A stretch of 64,000 nucleotides of DNA from JAGVSR01 sp963708775 (GCA_963708775.1 CAVPTI010000012.1:248001-312000), one strand, 5' to 3'; positions 25,748-35,173 are shown, counted from the first letter of the stretch. Translations and numbers: made by a program. The notes: generated by a model not told the origin, from the letters alone.

Positions 25748-28700
25748 CCCTCATCGCGCGCCTTGTCGCCCTGGTTCTCATTCTGGTCGGGATCGCGGCA
25801 TCCAGTCAGCGTGCGCACGCATTGGATGCGATCACGCTGACGCCGGATCAAGGGCGCATCGAGATCACCACGCGGGGAGAATTGTACGAGGGACGCGGCG
25901 ACAGTCTGCAAATCGAGACAGCGGCCAACGCAGACGGGACGACCGGCAGGCTTTCGGTGCGGGCGGCGACGCCCGGCACCAATCCCAGCTGGATGGTTTT
26001 TGCGCTCAACAATCCAACCGAAGTGGCGGTGGAGCGGTGGATTTCGGCAGACCGGTACACGATCATCGGGTCTGGTGTTGTGTGGCCGGACCTCGACGCG
26101 CGGCGCATCGAGGCGGTGACGCCATCGATCGGGTTTGTGCCTGAACGCATCGACAGCGATCGAGCGGACCTGTTTCGCATCACCCTCGAGCCGGGGCAGA
26201 CGATCACGTATGTGGCGGAGCTGTCGTCGGAGAGATTCGCGCGGATCTTCGTCTGGAAGCCGCTCGACTACGAATTGAAAGTGCGCGAACGGCAGCTTTT
26301 CAATGGTGTCATGCTGGGCCTGACGGGCCTGCTGGCAATCTTTCTAACGGCCATTTTCGCTGCCAACCACAAGGTGATCTTCCCGGCGGCGGCGCTGGTG
26401 GCGTGGTGCGTGCTCGGCTACCTGTGCGTGGATTTCGGCTTCTTTCATAAGCTGTTCCAGCTGAAAGCCGAAAACAACGCGGTCTACCGCGCGGCGACTG
26501 AAGCGTCGATGGCGGCGAGCCTCGTTCTGTTCATCTATTTCTTCCTCCGCATTCCGCTGTGGCATGGGCTCGCGCGGATGCTGTTCAGCGTGTGGATCGT
26601 GGCGCAACTGGCGCTTGTGGCCGTGGCGGTGATTGATCCGCGACTGGCTTCGACCTTCGCGCGGCTGTCGTTCGGCGTGCTTGCCGGTGCGGGGATGATG
26701 GTGACGTTGTTTCTTGCGCTGCGCGGCCAGGACCGTGCCTTGGCGCTGATCCCGACGTGGCTGTTATTCGTCGTGTGGTGTTTCGGAACGGCGGTGACGC
26801 TGACGGGGCAACTGGCGGGCGACATGGTGGTTTCTGGGCTCGTGGCTGGTCTCGTGCTGATCGTACTGCTGATCGGGTTCACCGTGACGCAATTCGCGTT
26901 CAAGTCGCTCGAGCCACTTTATGGGACGTCGCCGACGGAATTGCAGTTGCGGTCGGTGGCCGTCGAGGCGGCCGGTGCGGGCGTCTGGGAGTGGAGCGCG
27001 CGGCGCGACGAGGTGAAGGTCAGCGGCGTTGTGGAAGCCGCGCTGGGGCTCAATCCAGGCGAGCTCAACACTAAGGTCGACGATTTCTGCCGGCACATTC
27101 ATCCGGCGGATCGGGAGCGATTTAGGCTGTCGCTCGTCTCGAATGAAGAACGCAATGACGGACAGATGCGCTGCGTCTTCCGGCTCAGGCACGCAGACAA
27201 CTCGTATCGGTGGTTCGAAGTCGAGGCGTCGTCGATCCCGAGCCAGGACGGGCGGACGGTGAAAAGCGTCGGCCTGTTGCGGGACGTGACGGATACGAAG
27301 CGGGCGCAAGAGCGTCTGATGACGGACGCGGTGAAGTGCTCGCTGACGGGCCTGCCGAACAAGCAGCTTTTGGAGGACCGTCTCTCGATCGCAATGCAGC
27401 GGGCGCGCGCAGAGCCCAACATCCGGCCGACGGTGCTGTTCATCGACGTCGACAAGTTCAAAACAGTAAATGCATCTTACGGCGTGGTGGTCGGGGACAG
27501 TCTGCTGCTGACCATCGCGCGGAGAATTCAACGTCACCTCGAACCTGAAGATACATTGGCGCGGGCCGGTGGCGATCGGTTTGCCATTCTCCTGCTGAAG
27601 GAACGGCCGGCGCAGGAACTCGCGGGGCTTGCCGAGCGCGTGCGGAGAAGCTTGCGCTCTCCGATCAAGCTGGCTGGGCAAGAGATCGTGCTCACGGGGT
27701 CGGTCGGAATTGCGATCTTCGACGGCCATCAAGCGGACGATCGAGAACTCTTGCGCGAGGCGGAAACCGCAATGTACCGCGCCAAGCGCGGGGGGGCGGA
27801 TCGCATCGAGATCTTCCGGCCCGAGATGCGCCAGCAGATGGACGAGCGCGCGGTGATCGACGCGGAAATCCGCAAGGCGGTGGAGAAGAACCAGATCAAG
27901 GTTCTCTATCAGCCGATCGTTTACATGCCGATGGAAGAACTCGCCGGGTTCGAGGCCATGGTGCGCTGGGATCACCCGAAGCACGGCCTGATCAATCCGT
28001 TTGGATATCTGGAGAGCGAGGCGTCGGCGGATCTCCTGGTGCGGACGGTGCAAGTGGCGTTGGCACAAGCGCTGAAGGATTGTGCGCAGTGGCAGAAGGA
28101 ATTGCCGCGCGTGGACAACGCGCTCTTCGTGAACTTCAACCTGCCGCCCGTGATGAAGATCGACCAGAATGCGGCGCAGGATATCCGACAGTCGCTGTCG
28201 CGGCATCCGGTCGCCAAGGGATCGCTGAAGCTTGGCGTGGCCGAGGCGATGGTGATGGACAATCCCGAGCATTCGGGTGAGACGCTGGAGTGGCTGCGCA
28301 GTGCCGGGGCGGAACTCGTGCTCGACGACTTCTGTGTCGGGTATTCGTCGCTGATTTACCTGGGGCGTTTGCCGTTTGAATCCGTGCGCATCGATCGGGC
28401 GCTTCTCGACGGCAACAACGGCTCGGATGCGACCGCTAGCGGAATGCTGAGGGCGGTCACGGCGATGACACACGAACTGGGCCGAAAGGTCATCGTGCAG
28501 GGCGTGGAGACCGATGAGGATGTCGGATACCTGCGCTCGATCGAATGCGAGTACGGCCAAGGATTCTATTACGGCGATCCGATCAGCGAGCGCGATGTTC
28601 TGCAACTCTTGAAGCTCGTGCGGAAGTCGGAGCGTCGCATCCAACCGCGCGGGCTATTCCGCGCCGCCGTTCGCAAGAAGGTTCCGGACGAGGCGCCGCA

Positions 28701-29484
28701 GACGGCGGATGCGATTGCAGACGCTGCCGTTGGTCCATCGCAGGAGCGCGAAACCGTGCCGGCTATGGCCGCCGCGTTGGCAGGGGCCACCAGCGCACAG
28801 CCCCCGCCGATGCCGATGCCGCCGCCTCAAGGCCGCACTCAAGATCCAGTAACTGAGCCGCTACGGCGGCCGGTATTGGCGAAGGCACATGTGCGCCCCC
28901 GGGGACCGATGCCTGCCGCCGCGTCTCCGCCTCCGCCGAACCTTGCGTCTGCCCCTCAATTTGCTTCCGGAACAGGACCGGCGCCGCAGCCTGCCTACAA
29001 TGCGCCGCCGCCTTTCGTTGCGCCGATCGCGCCGCATACGGTTCCACAGTCTCAGGCGGCGCACCCTCCGCAGCCAATGCCAGCGATGACCGCGCCACAG
29101 GAGCCCGACAGTTATTCGTCGCCGCCGTTCCATAGTGCCGCAAATGGAGAGGGGGAATCGCCGCTGTCCGGGATGATGCCGCCGCTGCCATTCACGAATG
29201 ACGCGGCTGCACCGCAGCCCTTGCCCCGTAGCCCTGGGGCCGCGCCACCGCCAGCTACTGTGTCCGCTTTCGCAGCGGCGGGGCCGTCTCCTCAGCCGGT
29301 CCCACCACAGCCCCGCCCTGTCGAAGCCGCTGCGCAACCGACGCCAAGACCGGCAACTTCCGCGCGTCCGCTGCCGAATTACGACAAGCTGCCGCCCAAT
29401 ATCGCAGCAAGTTTGCAACGCCTCGCCGGCGTGTCCCCATCACCGAACGCAGCGAACAAGCCGGATTCGGACGCGGCGGAGTAA
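25744..29484 (+). CDS. 7TM receptor with PAS, degenerate GGDEF and degenerate EAL domains and a Pro-rich tail
   Basis: A 1246-residue membrane signalling protein. In order: signal peptide (1-26), an extracytoplasmic domain of about 150 residues, seven membrane helices (about 187-389), a PAS fold (about 402-519), GGDEF (about 525-690), EAL (about 708-965) and a Pro/Ala-rich tail (about 1010-1246). GGDEF reads AGGDRFAILL, losing the catalytic Glu. EAL reads FEAMVRW, DDFCVGY, VRIDRALL and VQGVET, so the usual catalytic Lys and the AEG Glu are replaced. Both domains are therefore probably binding or scaffold domains, not active c-di-GMP enzymes. TTG 25744 is the start: GGGAGG lies six bases before it. 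Confidence 0.9.
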   Translation: MTLIARLVALVLILVGIAASSQRAHALDAITLTPDQGRIEITTRGELYEGRGDSLQIETAANADGTTGRLSVRAATPGTNPSWMVFALNNPTEVAVERWISADRYTIIGSGVVWPDLDARRIEAVTPSIGFVPERIDSDRADLFRITLEPGQTITYVAELSSERFARIFVWKPLDYELKVRERQLFNGVMLGLTGLLAIFLTAIFAANHKVIFPAAALVAWCVLGYLCVDFGFFHKLFQLKAENNAVYRAATEASMAASLVLFIYFFLRIPLWHGLARMLFSVWIVAQLALVAVAVIDPRLASTFARLSFGVLAGAGMMVTLFLALRGQDRALALIPTWLLFVVWCFGTAVTLTGQLAGDMVVSGLVAGLVLIVLLIGFTVTQFAFKSLEPLYGTSPTELQLRSVAVEAAGAGVWEWSARRDEVKVSGVVEAALGLNPGELNTKVDDFCRHIHPADRERFRLSLVSNEERNDGQMRCVFRLRHADNSYRWFEVEASSIPSQDGRTVKSVGLLRDVTDTKRAQERLMTDAVKCSLTGLPNKQLLEDRLSIAMQRARAEPNIRPTVLFIDVDKFKTVNASYGVVVGDSLLLTIARRIQRHLEPEDTLARAGGDRFAILLLKERPAQELAGLAERVRRSLRSPIKLAGQEIVLTGSVGIAIFDGHQADDRELLREAETAMYRAKRGGADRIEIFRPEMRQQMDERAVIDAEIRKAVEKNQIKVLYQPIVYMPMEELAGFEAMVRWDHPKHGLINPFGYLESEASADLLVRTVQVALAQALKDCAQWQKELPRVDNALFVNFNLPPVMKIDQNAAQDIRQSLSRHPVAKGSLKLGVAEAMVMDNPEHSGETLEWLRSAGAELVLDDFCVGYSSLIYLGRLPFESVRIDRALLDGNNGSDATASGMLRAVTAMTHELGRKVIVQGVETDEDVGYLRSIECEYGQGFYYGDPISERDVLQLLKLVRKSERRIQPRGLFRAAVRKKVPDEAPQTADAIADAAVGPSQERETVPAMAAALAGATSAQPPPMPMPPPQGRTQDPVTEPLRRPVLAKAHVRPRGPMPAAASPPPPNLASAPQFASGTGPAPQPAYNAPPPFVAPIAPHTVPQSQAAHPPQPMPAMTAPQEPDSYSSPPFHSAANGEGESPLSGMMPPLPFTNDAAAPQPLPRSPGAAPPPATVSAFAAAGPSPQPVPPQPRPVEAAAQPTPRPATSARPLPNYDKLPPNIAASLQRLAGVSPSPNAANKPDSDAAE

Positions 29485-29507
29485 GATTTCAGTTCAGGTG
29501 GAGCGCT

Positions 29508-30122
29508 TCAGCAGTGTCCGGCTTCGGACACCAGGAACGACGGATTGACACCGATTGTTGCGAGCGCTTTCTCGTATTTCAGATCGAGATCGGTTTCGAA
29601 AACGATGTCGGGATCGGCAGGGCAGTTGAGCCAGCCATTGGCTTGAATCTCGCTTTCGAGCTGCCCCGGTGACCAGCCGGCATAGCCGAGCGCCAAGATC
29701 GAGCGCTGCGGTCCACGTCCGATTGCAATTGCCTTCAATATGTCGATGGTCGCGGTCAGACTGACGCCGCCTGCGATTTCGAGCGTGCTGTCGGTCGCAT
29801 GATAATCGGCCGTGTGGAGAACGAACCCGCGGCCTGTTTCGACCGGACCGCCTGAATGGACCTCTCGGTCGAGAAAGTCGGAGGCGATGGTATCGTCGGC
29901 GCCTTTGGGAATGATGCCAAGGCGGTCGAGCAAATCAGGGAAAGTAATGTGGTCGGCGCGGTGATTGATGATGAGGCCCATCGCACCATCCTTGGAATGG
30001 GCGCACATGTAGATCACCGAGCGAGCAAACCGCTTGTCGGTCATGATGGGCATGGCCACCAGCAACTGCCCCTCGAGGGTCGTGCCTTGGCCCGGCGCAC
30101 GCTTGGACTTAGGCATTTTCAT
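29508..30122 (-). CDS. YqgE/AlgH family protein (UPF0301)
   Basis: A soluble 204-residue protein of the YqgE/AlgH family, whose function is not firmly known. It has the family opening LEGQLLVAMPIM, then RFARSVIYMCAHSKDGAMGLIIN, VHSGGPVETGRGFVLH and LGYAGWSPGQLESEI. The length is usual. It is convergent with the receptor gene and divergent from the DsbD-like gene. A second ATG two codons later is possible as start. Confidence 0.92.
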   Translation of the reverse strand: MKMPKSKRAPGQGTTLEGQLLVAMPIMTDKRFARSVIYMCAHSKDGAMGLIINHRADHITFPDLLDRLGIIPKGADDTIASDFLDREVHSGGPVETGRGFVLHTADYHATDSTLEIAGGVSLTATIDILKAIAIGRGPQRSILALGYAGWSPGQLESEIQANGWLNCPADPDIVFETDLDLKYEKALATIGVNPSFLVSEAGHC

Positions 30123-30245
30123 ACTTTCAATCTACTGGATCAGGGGCCGATCTGTGAAGGGTCTCGAATGCGCAGACGTGGTGCGTTAGGCTGATTTTCC
30201 GAACGAAGCTGATAATTTGGGCGGCCAGTGAGCGACGAGATCAAC

Positions 30246-31169
30246 ATGACTGCAAGCAGAACATGGCCGGGCTTTGGCGCGTGGCAGGAACTGAGGGGGC
30301 TGCTGCTCCGTCTCGGACGCTTGTCGATCGTGCTCTTTCTTGCAGTGGCCCAGCCTGCGTTTGCACAGGACATCGCAACGGACTGGATCGACGGCGAGCG
30401 CCATCGTGTACGGCTGATCGCGGGTGAAGTTCCGGGGGCCGCACCTGGAACGGTGACGGCATTCGTTGAAATGTCGATGGACAAGGGATGGAAGACCTAC
30501 TGGCGAAATCCCGGGACCGCTGGCGGCATTCCTCCGGAGTTCGATTGGTCGAAATCGAAGAACGTTACCAAGTTAGAGGTTCTGTTTCCCGTTCCGCAGG
30601 TGATGAGCGACAAGGCCGGCGATGTCATCGGATATCAGGAATACGCAATCTTTCCGCTGCGCATCACGCCGACCGACGGCAAGGCGCCGGTGCAGCTTGA
30701 GCTGACGGTGAACTATGGCATCTGCGCAAAGCTATGTGTGCCGGCGGAGGCGGCATTCAGTCTAGCCATTCCGCCAGCACCGTTGCCGTCACCGGGGCCG
30801 GATGCGGAGCGGGCGTATGCGGCGGTGCCCAGAGTGGGTGCCGAGCGCAAGCCCGTCGATCCCTCGGACTTCAAGGTGGAGCGTCCGGCGGATAAGCCAG
30901 GGCTTGTCCGATTGTCGGCCATGTTTCCGGGCGATCCGGCATCGGCGGCGATGTTTGTTTCAGTTGCCGACGGGCGATATCTGCCCCTGCCGGCGCGGCG
31001 GGAAACTGGAAGCGGCAATGCGTCGTTCAGCGCAAAAGGCGGGCGGGTTACGTTCGAGATGGATTTCACATCCTCACCCAGTGATTTTGCCGCTCTTAAA
31101 GGCGCGAGCGTGAGTGTGACGATGGTGGGCGAAAAGGGCCAGTCGGACGACAGCTTCGTCATCGACTGA
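30246..31169 (+). CDS. Periplasmic DsbD N-terminal-like domain protein
   Basis: An exported protein of about 307 residues. A signal peptide ends near AQPAFA-Q (about residue 40 from ATG 30246). The mature protein matches the N-terminal periplasmic domain of ScsB/DsbD-type reductases, with WKTYWRNPGTAGGIPPEFDW and the redox-type cysteine pair in YGICAKLCVPA. It lacks the membrane electron-relay and thioredoxin domains that follow in full-length DsbD. It may act as a stand-alone thiol carrier. An upstream GTG at 30228 is also possible. It is followed by a peroxiredoxin gene after about 80 bases. Confidence 0.85.
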   Translation: MTASRTWPGFGAWQELRGLLLRLGRLSIVLFLAVAQPAFAQDIATDWIDGERHRVRLIAGEVPGAAPGTVTAFVEMSMDKGWKTYWRNPGTAGGIPPEFDWSKSKNVTKLEVLFPVPQVMSDKAGDVIGYQEYAIFPLRITPTDGKAPVQLELTVNYGICAKLCVPAEAAFSLAIPPAPLPSPGPDAERAYAAVPRVGAERKPVDPSDFKVERPADKPGLVRLSAMFPGDPASAAMFVSVADGRYLPLPARRETGSGNASFSAKGGRVTFEMDFTSSPSDFAALKGASVSVTMVGEKGQSDDSFVID

Positions 31170-31252
31170 GGAACGGGGCCCGTATAGAACACGCCAATAT
31201 CGAGGACCGGCCATCCCTTCCAGCCGGGCGTTCAAGCAAAGGAGACTTCCCC

Positions 31253-31756
31253 ATGACGATCAAGGTTGGCGATCATCTGCCCGCGGCCAAGTTCATGACC
31301 CTGACGGCGGACGGGCCGAAGCCGCTGACCACCGCCGATGTTTTCAAGGGCAAGAAGGTGGCGCTGTTTGCTGTGCCGGGCGCCTTCACGCCGACGTGCC
31401 ATCTGCAGCATTTGCCAGGGTTCGTGCAGCGAGCCGATGAATTGAAGGCGAAGGGCGTGGATGCGATCGCGTGCACGGCCGTCAACGATGTGTTCGTGAT
31501 GGACGAGTGGGCGAAGGCGACCGGATCGAAAGATAAAATCATGATGCTGACCGACGACAGCGCGGCGTTCGCGAAGGCGATCGGGCTCGACATCGATCTG
31601 ACAGGTGCGGGAATTGGGCTGGGCGTGCGCTCGAAGCGATATGCCATGCTTGTCGAGGATGGCATCGTGAAGGTTCTCAACGTCGATGAGAGCCCGCCGG
31701 CGCACGACAAGTCGAGTGCGGAGACGATGTGCAAGCTGATCGATAACGTGATCTGA
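31253..31756 (+). CDS. Peroxiredoxin (Prx5 / AhpC-TSA, redoxin type)
   Basis: A thiol peroxidase of 167 residues that reduces hydrogen peroxide and alkyl peroxides. The peroxidatic Cys is in VPGAFTPTCHLQHLPG (about Cys 47), the Prx5-type active site, with the partner Arg in the GLGVRSKRYAM region. ATG 31253 is preceded by AAAGGAGA. No signal peptide is present, so it is cytoplasmic. It is followed by a strong terminator and faces rnhA. Confidence 0.93.
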   Translation: MTIKVGDHLPAAKFMTLTADGPKPLTTADVFKGKKVALFAVPGAFTPTCHLQHLPGFVQRADELKAKGVDAIACTAVNDVFVMDEWAKATGSKDKIMMLTDDSAAFAKAIGLDIDLTGAGIGLGVRSKRYAMLVEDGIVKVLNVDESPPAHDKSSAETMCKLIDNVI

Positions 31757-31776
31757 TTGCCGGCTTTAAGTTTGAG

Positions 31777-31815
31777 AAAGGCCGCGGCGCTGTTCGGCAG
31801 CCGCGGCCTTTTTTG
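31777..31815. terminator. Bidirectional terminator between the peroxiredoxin gene and rnhA
   Basis: A ten-pair perfect stem, AAGGCCGCGG (31778-31787) with CCGCGGCCTT (31801-31810), followed by TTTTGTTT. The A-rich left side serves the opposite strand less well. It lies between two convergent genes. Confidence 0.8.
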
Positions 31816-31817
31816 TT

Positions 31818-32273
31818 TCAGCGGAGCTTGAACGGGCTCATGCCTTGGCGGGCGAGTTCGTCGGCGCGTTCGTTTTCGGGATGGCCGGCGTGGCCTTTGA
31901 CCCAGTGCCAATCGACTTCGTGCTTGTGGCGGGCGGCTTCGAGGGCCTGCCAGAGATCGGCGTTCTTGACGGGCTTTTTGTCCGCGGTTTTCCAGCCGTT
32001 CTTTTTCCAGGAATGAATCCAGGACGTGATGCCGTTCTTGACGTAGGCGCTGTCGGTGTAGAGGTCGATGTGGGCGGCGCGCGTCAGTGCACCGAGGGCT
32101 TCGATGACGGCTTGCAGTTCCATGCGGTTGTTGGTCGTGTCGGCTGCGCCGCCGAAGAGCTCCTTGCGGTGCTCGCCCCAGATCATGACCGCGCCCCAGC
32201 CGCCCGGTCCCGGATTTCCCGAGCAGGCGCCGTCGGTGTAGATCACGACCTTCTTCGTGCCCGAGTGGGTCAT
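31818..32273 (-). CDS. rnhA: Ribonuclease HI
   Basis: A 151-residue endonuclease that cuts the RNA strand of RNA-DNA hybrids. The catalytic carboxylates are visible: Asp in IYTDGACSGNPG, Glu in NNRMELQAV, Asp in YTDSAYV and Asp in NERADELA. The handle region WKKNGWKTADKKPVKN is present, as in E. coli RNase HI. Its ATG overlaps the thrB stop in an ATGA, so it is cotranscribed with thrB and ispH. RNase HII is encoded separately at 51181. Confidence 0.97.
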   Translation of the reverse strand: MTHSGTKKVVIYTDGACSGNPGPGGWGAVMIWGEHRKELFGGAADTTNNRMELQAVIEALGALTRAAHIDLYTDSAYVKNGITSWIHSWKKNGWKTADKKPVKNADLWQALEAARHKHEVDWHWVKGHAGHPENERADELARQGMSPFKLR

Positions 32274-33241
32274 GCAGCCTCGCCCAGACCATAGGCGCTG
32301 ATCGAGCGCACGGTCTGATGGAAGCGAAGGCGGCGGACATAATCGAACGGATTGTGCGGCGTGACGAGTGCGTTCGCCGGGCGGTTCAGCCAGTCATAGG
32401 ATCGGGTCAGCAAGAAGCGAACGGCCGCGCCGCGTGTCAGGATCGGCATGGCGGCGCGCTCGGCGGGGGAGAGTTTGCGGACGCTGTCGTAGCCTTCTAG
32501 CAGAGCGCGGCCTTTCGTGAGGTTGAAGGCGTAGTCCTGCTCGAAGCACCAGGCGTTGAGGCAGATGGCGACATCGTAGGCGAGCGCGTCGTTGCAGGCG
32601 AAGTAGAAGTCGATGAGGCCCGACAAGCGATCGCCGAGGAAGAAAACGTTGTCGGGGAAGAGATCGGCGTGAATGACGCCGCGCGGCAGCGTGCGCGGCC
32701 AAGTGGCATCGAGAAGGCTCAGCTCGTCGTGGATGAGTTGTTTAAGACCGGGGACAATTTCGTCGGACCGGCTTCGGAACTTTTCGAATAGCGGGTGCCA
32801 GCCGGCTTCACCGAGTGCGTTGGCTCGCGTGTGGGGGAAATCGGCGGCGGCGAGGTGGAACTCGGCGAGTGCGCGGCCGAGCTTATGGCAATGATCGGCG
32901 CGAGGCTTCTTGACGGAGAAGCCGTCGAGGAACGTGACAAAAGCGGCCGTGCGCCCGGCGAGTTCGGACAGCACCGTTCCGTCAGTGGCGTGCACGGGGC
33001 GCGGGCAGGAGACGCCGCGCTCGGCGACATGTTCCATGAGGCCCAGAAAGAAGGGCAGGTCTTCGGGCGCGACGCGCTTTTCATAGAGCGTGAGGATGAA
33101 GCGCGCCTGCGAGGTTTGGACGAGGTAGTTGGTGTTTTCCACGCCCTCGGCGATGCCTTTGTAGGCAACCAGGGTCCCCACGTCGTAGCGCGCGAGAAAG
33201 GCCGACAGGTCATCGTCGGTGACTTCGGTGTAAACGGCCAT
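32270..33241 (-). CDS. thrB: Homoserine kinase
   Basis: A kinase of the aminoglycoside-phosphotransferase fold (the ThrB type used by Alphaproteobacteria and pseudomonads), 323 residues, phosphorylating homoserine for threonine synthase. Motifs: the nucleotide-binding GVENTNYLV strand, the catalytic loop GVIHADLFPDNVFF and the metal-binding LIDFYFACND. ATG 33241 is the natural start; the frame stays open upstream but that part is unlike the family. It lies 10 bases after ispH and overlaps rnhA, forming ispH-thrB-rnhA. Confidence 0.95.
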   Translation of the reverse strand: MAVYTEVTDDDLSAFLARYDVGTLVAYKGIAEGVENTNYLVQTSQARFILTLYEKRVAPEDLPFFLGLMEHVAERGVSCPRPVHATDGTVLSELAGRTAAFVTFLDGFSVKKPRADHCHKLGRALAEFHLAAADFPHTRANALGEAGWHPLFEKFRSRSDEIVPGLKQLIHDELSLLDATWPRTLPRGVIHADLFPDNVFFLGDRLSGLIDFYFACNDALAYDVAICLNAWCFEQDYAFNLTKGRALLEGYDSVRKLSPAERAAMPILTRGAAVRFLLTRSYDWLNRPANALVTPHNPFDYVRRLRFHQTVRSISAYGLGEAA

Positions 33242-33251
33242 GCGCGTGTTC

Positions 33252-34280
33252 TCACATGGATCCGGCGGGCTTCTCGGCAAGCGACGAGGTCGAGCCCGGC
33301 GCGCGAACGTCGCGCAATTCGCGCGGAACATTGAAGGCGATGTTCTCTGTCGCGGTCGAGACGATTTCGACGGAGACATCGAACCGTGACCTGAGCGCGT
33401 CGACCACTTCGTTGACAAGCTGCTCGGGCGCCGAGGCGCCGGCGGTGATGCCGACGGTGCGCGCGCCATCAAGCCGATGCCAGGGCATGTCGCTCGCGCG
33501 TTGGATGAGGACAGAGTTGCTACAGCCGGCGCGCTCGGCGACTTCGACGAGGCGGACCGAATTGGACGAGTTCGGTGCGCCGATGACGAGGAGGCAGTCC
33601 AGATTTGGTGCGATGGCCTTCACGGCCGCCTGCCGATTTGTCGTGGCGTAGCAGATGTCTTCCTTCATCGGACCGGCAATGCCGGGGAAGCGCTCGTTGA
33701 GGATGGAGACAATCTCGGCAGTGTCGTCGACCGAGAGCGTGGTCTGGGTGACGAACGCGAGTTTTGCGGCATCAATGGGCGTGAACGCGCGCGCGTCGGC
33801 AGCGGTCTCGATGAGTCGCACGGCGCCGTCGGGCAATTGTCCCATGGTCCCTTCGACTTCCGGGTGGCCCTTATGCCCAACGAGAATAATCTCGCGGCCT
33901 TCGAGGAAATGGCGCTGAGCTTCGATGTGGACCTTGTAAACGAGCGGGCAGGTTGCATCGAGAGCGAACATATTGCGGTGTTTGGCGTCCTGGACGACGG
34001 CCTTGGCGACGCCGTGTGCCGAAAAGATCACGGGTTGAGACGTCGGTGGGATCTGGTCCAACTCGTCCACAAAAACGGCACCTTTTGCCCTGAGAGCATC
34101 AACTACAAAGCGGTTATGTACGATCTCGTGCCGCACGTAGACGGGAGCGCCATACTTGGCCAAGGCCAGCTCGACGATTTGGATGGCGCGATCAACCCCG
34201 GCGCAAAAACCGCGCGGGGCGGCCAGCAGCACTTTGAGGCGTGGGTGTGTGGTTAATTCGTCGTGTGGCGTATCCGGCAT
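33252..34280 (-). CDS. ispH: 4-hydroxy-3-methylbut-2-enyl diphosphate reductase
   Basis: The last enzyme of the MEP isoprenoid pathway, about 342 residues. The three cysteines that hold its iron-sulfur cluster are in APRGFCAGVDRA, LDATCPLVYKVH and ICYATTNRQ; the conserved His and Glu are in VRHEIVHN and GHKGHPEVEG. ATG 34280 is preferred over the in-frame TTG 34289. It is the first gene of the ispH-thrB-rnhA operon. Confidence 0.96.
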   Translation of the reverse strand: MPDTPHDELTTHPRLKVLLAAPRGFCAGVDRAIQIVELALAKYGAPVYVRHEIVHNRFVVDALRAKGAVFVDELDQIPPTSQPVIFSAHGVAKAVVQDAKHRNMFALDATCPLVYKVHIEAQRHFLEGREIILVGHKGHPEVEGTMGQLPDGAVRLIETAADARAFTPIDAAKLAFVTQTTLSVDDTAEIVSILNERFPGIAGPMKEDICYATTNRQAAVKAIAPNLDCLLVIGAPNSSNSVRLVEVAERAGCSNSVLIQRASDMPWHRLDGARTVGITAGASAPEQLVNEVVDALRSRFDVSVEIVSTATENIAFNVPRELRDVRAPGSTSSLAEKPAGSM

Positions 34281-34457
34281 CAACTTCAAGATCCTGGTTC
34301 GTCAGTGGCGGATGGGCGCCGTAACGGAATTGTCCGCGATGTCGGCGGGGTGGTACAGTTCGAATCACGACACGGGGGGAAATGCGACGGTGGGAGCTTT
34401 CAGCTCGTTCAACCGGCGCGACTCCTCGCGTGGCAGCATTATGCGGATGGGCACGCA

Positions 34458-35111
34458 ATGACGCAATCGATCCCTATGGCCACGCATCGGGCTTTGAAGC
34501 TCGCGGTGTCGCTATGGGCTGCCAGCCTGCTGGGTGGCTGTGGCCTGTCCTCGATTACATCTGGGCTGGGCTCGGGCATCATGGGTGGGAGCACCGCTAA
34601 AACCGAAACCGGCGCCGTCAGCGAAGAACAGCTTCTCTCGGCTGCGCAAAGCGGCGATGCGGCACCGTTGGCCGGCGGTATCGAAGTGGCTGCCGGCTGT
34701 CCGAAGTTCCTCACGTGGCCGCGGGACAACTTCGTGACGATCTACGAACAAGGCCGTGTCGGCGACGGTATGGCCGTCATGCATCGCGGCGAGATTACCA
34801 AGACGGCGCGGGAATGCACGATCGAGCCTGGCCGAGTGACGGTGAAGTACGGGTTCTCCGGGCGCATCCTACTCGGTCCGAAAGGACGCCCCGGCCCCAT
34901 CACGCTGCCAGTATTGGTGTTCGTTACGGACGAGAAGCGGACCCGGCTTACCAATGACAAGCTGACGGTCGACGTGAACGTCAGCGTTGAAAATCCGATC
35001 GGTTACTTCTCGGCGGTGCGCACTGTCACATTCGATATTCCGGAAGGTTCGCGACCGGGTGATTATCAGGTGTTCGTTGCTTTCGATCGCGCGGTTCCGG
35101 GCGCGGGCTGA
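34458..35111 (+). CDS. Conserved lipoprotein of unknown function
   Basis: A 217-residue exported protein. The signal peptide ends in a lipobox-like LLGGC (Cys about residue 29), so it is likely lipid-anchored. The first mature 40 residues are Gly/Ser/Ala-rich. The globular part contains CPKFLTWPRDNFVTIYE, a second Cys in ARECTIEPGRVTVKYGFSGR, and a beta-rich C-terminal domain. I know no function for it. ATG 34458 has GGATGG at seven bases; upstream in-frame sequence overlaps ispH on the other strand and does not look coding. It ends at a strong terminator. Confidence 0.8.
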   Translation: MTQSIPMATHRALKLAVSLWAASLLGGCGLSSITSGLGSGIMGGSTAKTETGAVSEEQLLSAAQSGDAAPLAGGIEVAAGCPKFLTWPRDNFVTIYEQGRVGDGMAVMHRGEITKTARECTIEPGRVTVKYGFSGRILLGPKGRPGPITLPVLVFVTDEKRTRLTNDKLTVDVNVSVENPIGYFSAVRTVTFDIPEGSRPGDYQVFVAFDRAVPGAG

Positions 35112-35141
35112 GGCCATCGATTTCCAGCACGTGCGGACAAT

Positions 35142-35173
35142 AAAAAAGGCCGGGCGAACCCGGCCTTTTTTGT
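35142..35173. terminator. Bidirectional terminator between the lipoprotein gene and the ATP synthase F0 operon
   Basis: GGCCGGG (35148-35154), loop CGAA, CCCGGCC (35159-35165), with an A run on the left and a T run on the right. The stem extends through A-T pairs to 13 pairs. It serves both convergent units. Confidence 0.88.

Noticed and set aside
26764..28644. 626-codon open frame antisense to the GGDEF-EAL gene
   Set aside because: Same explanation: high third-position G+C keeps the opposite frame open; the sense gene has clear domains.
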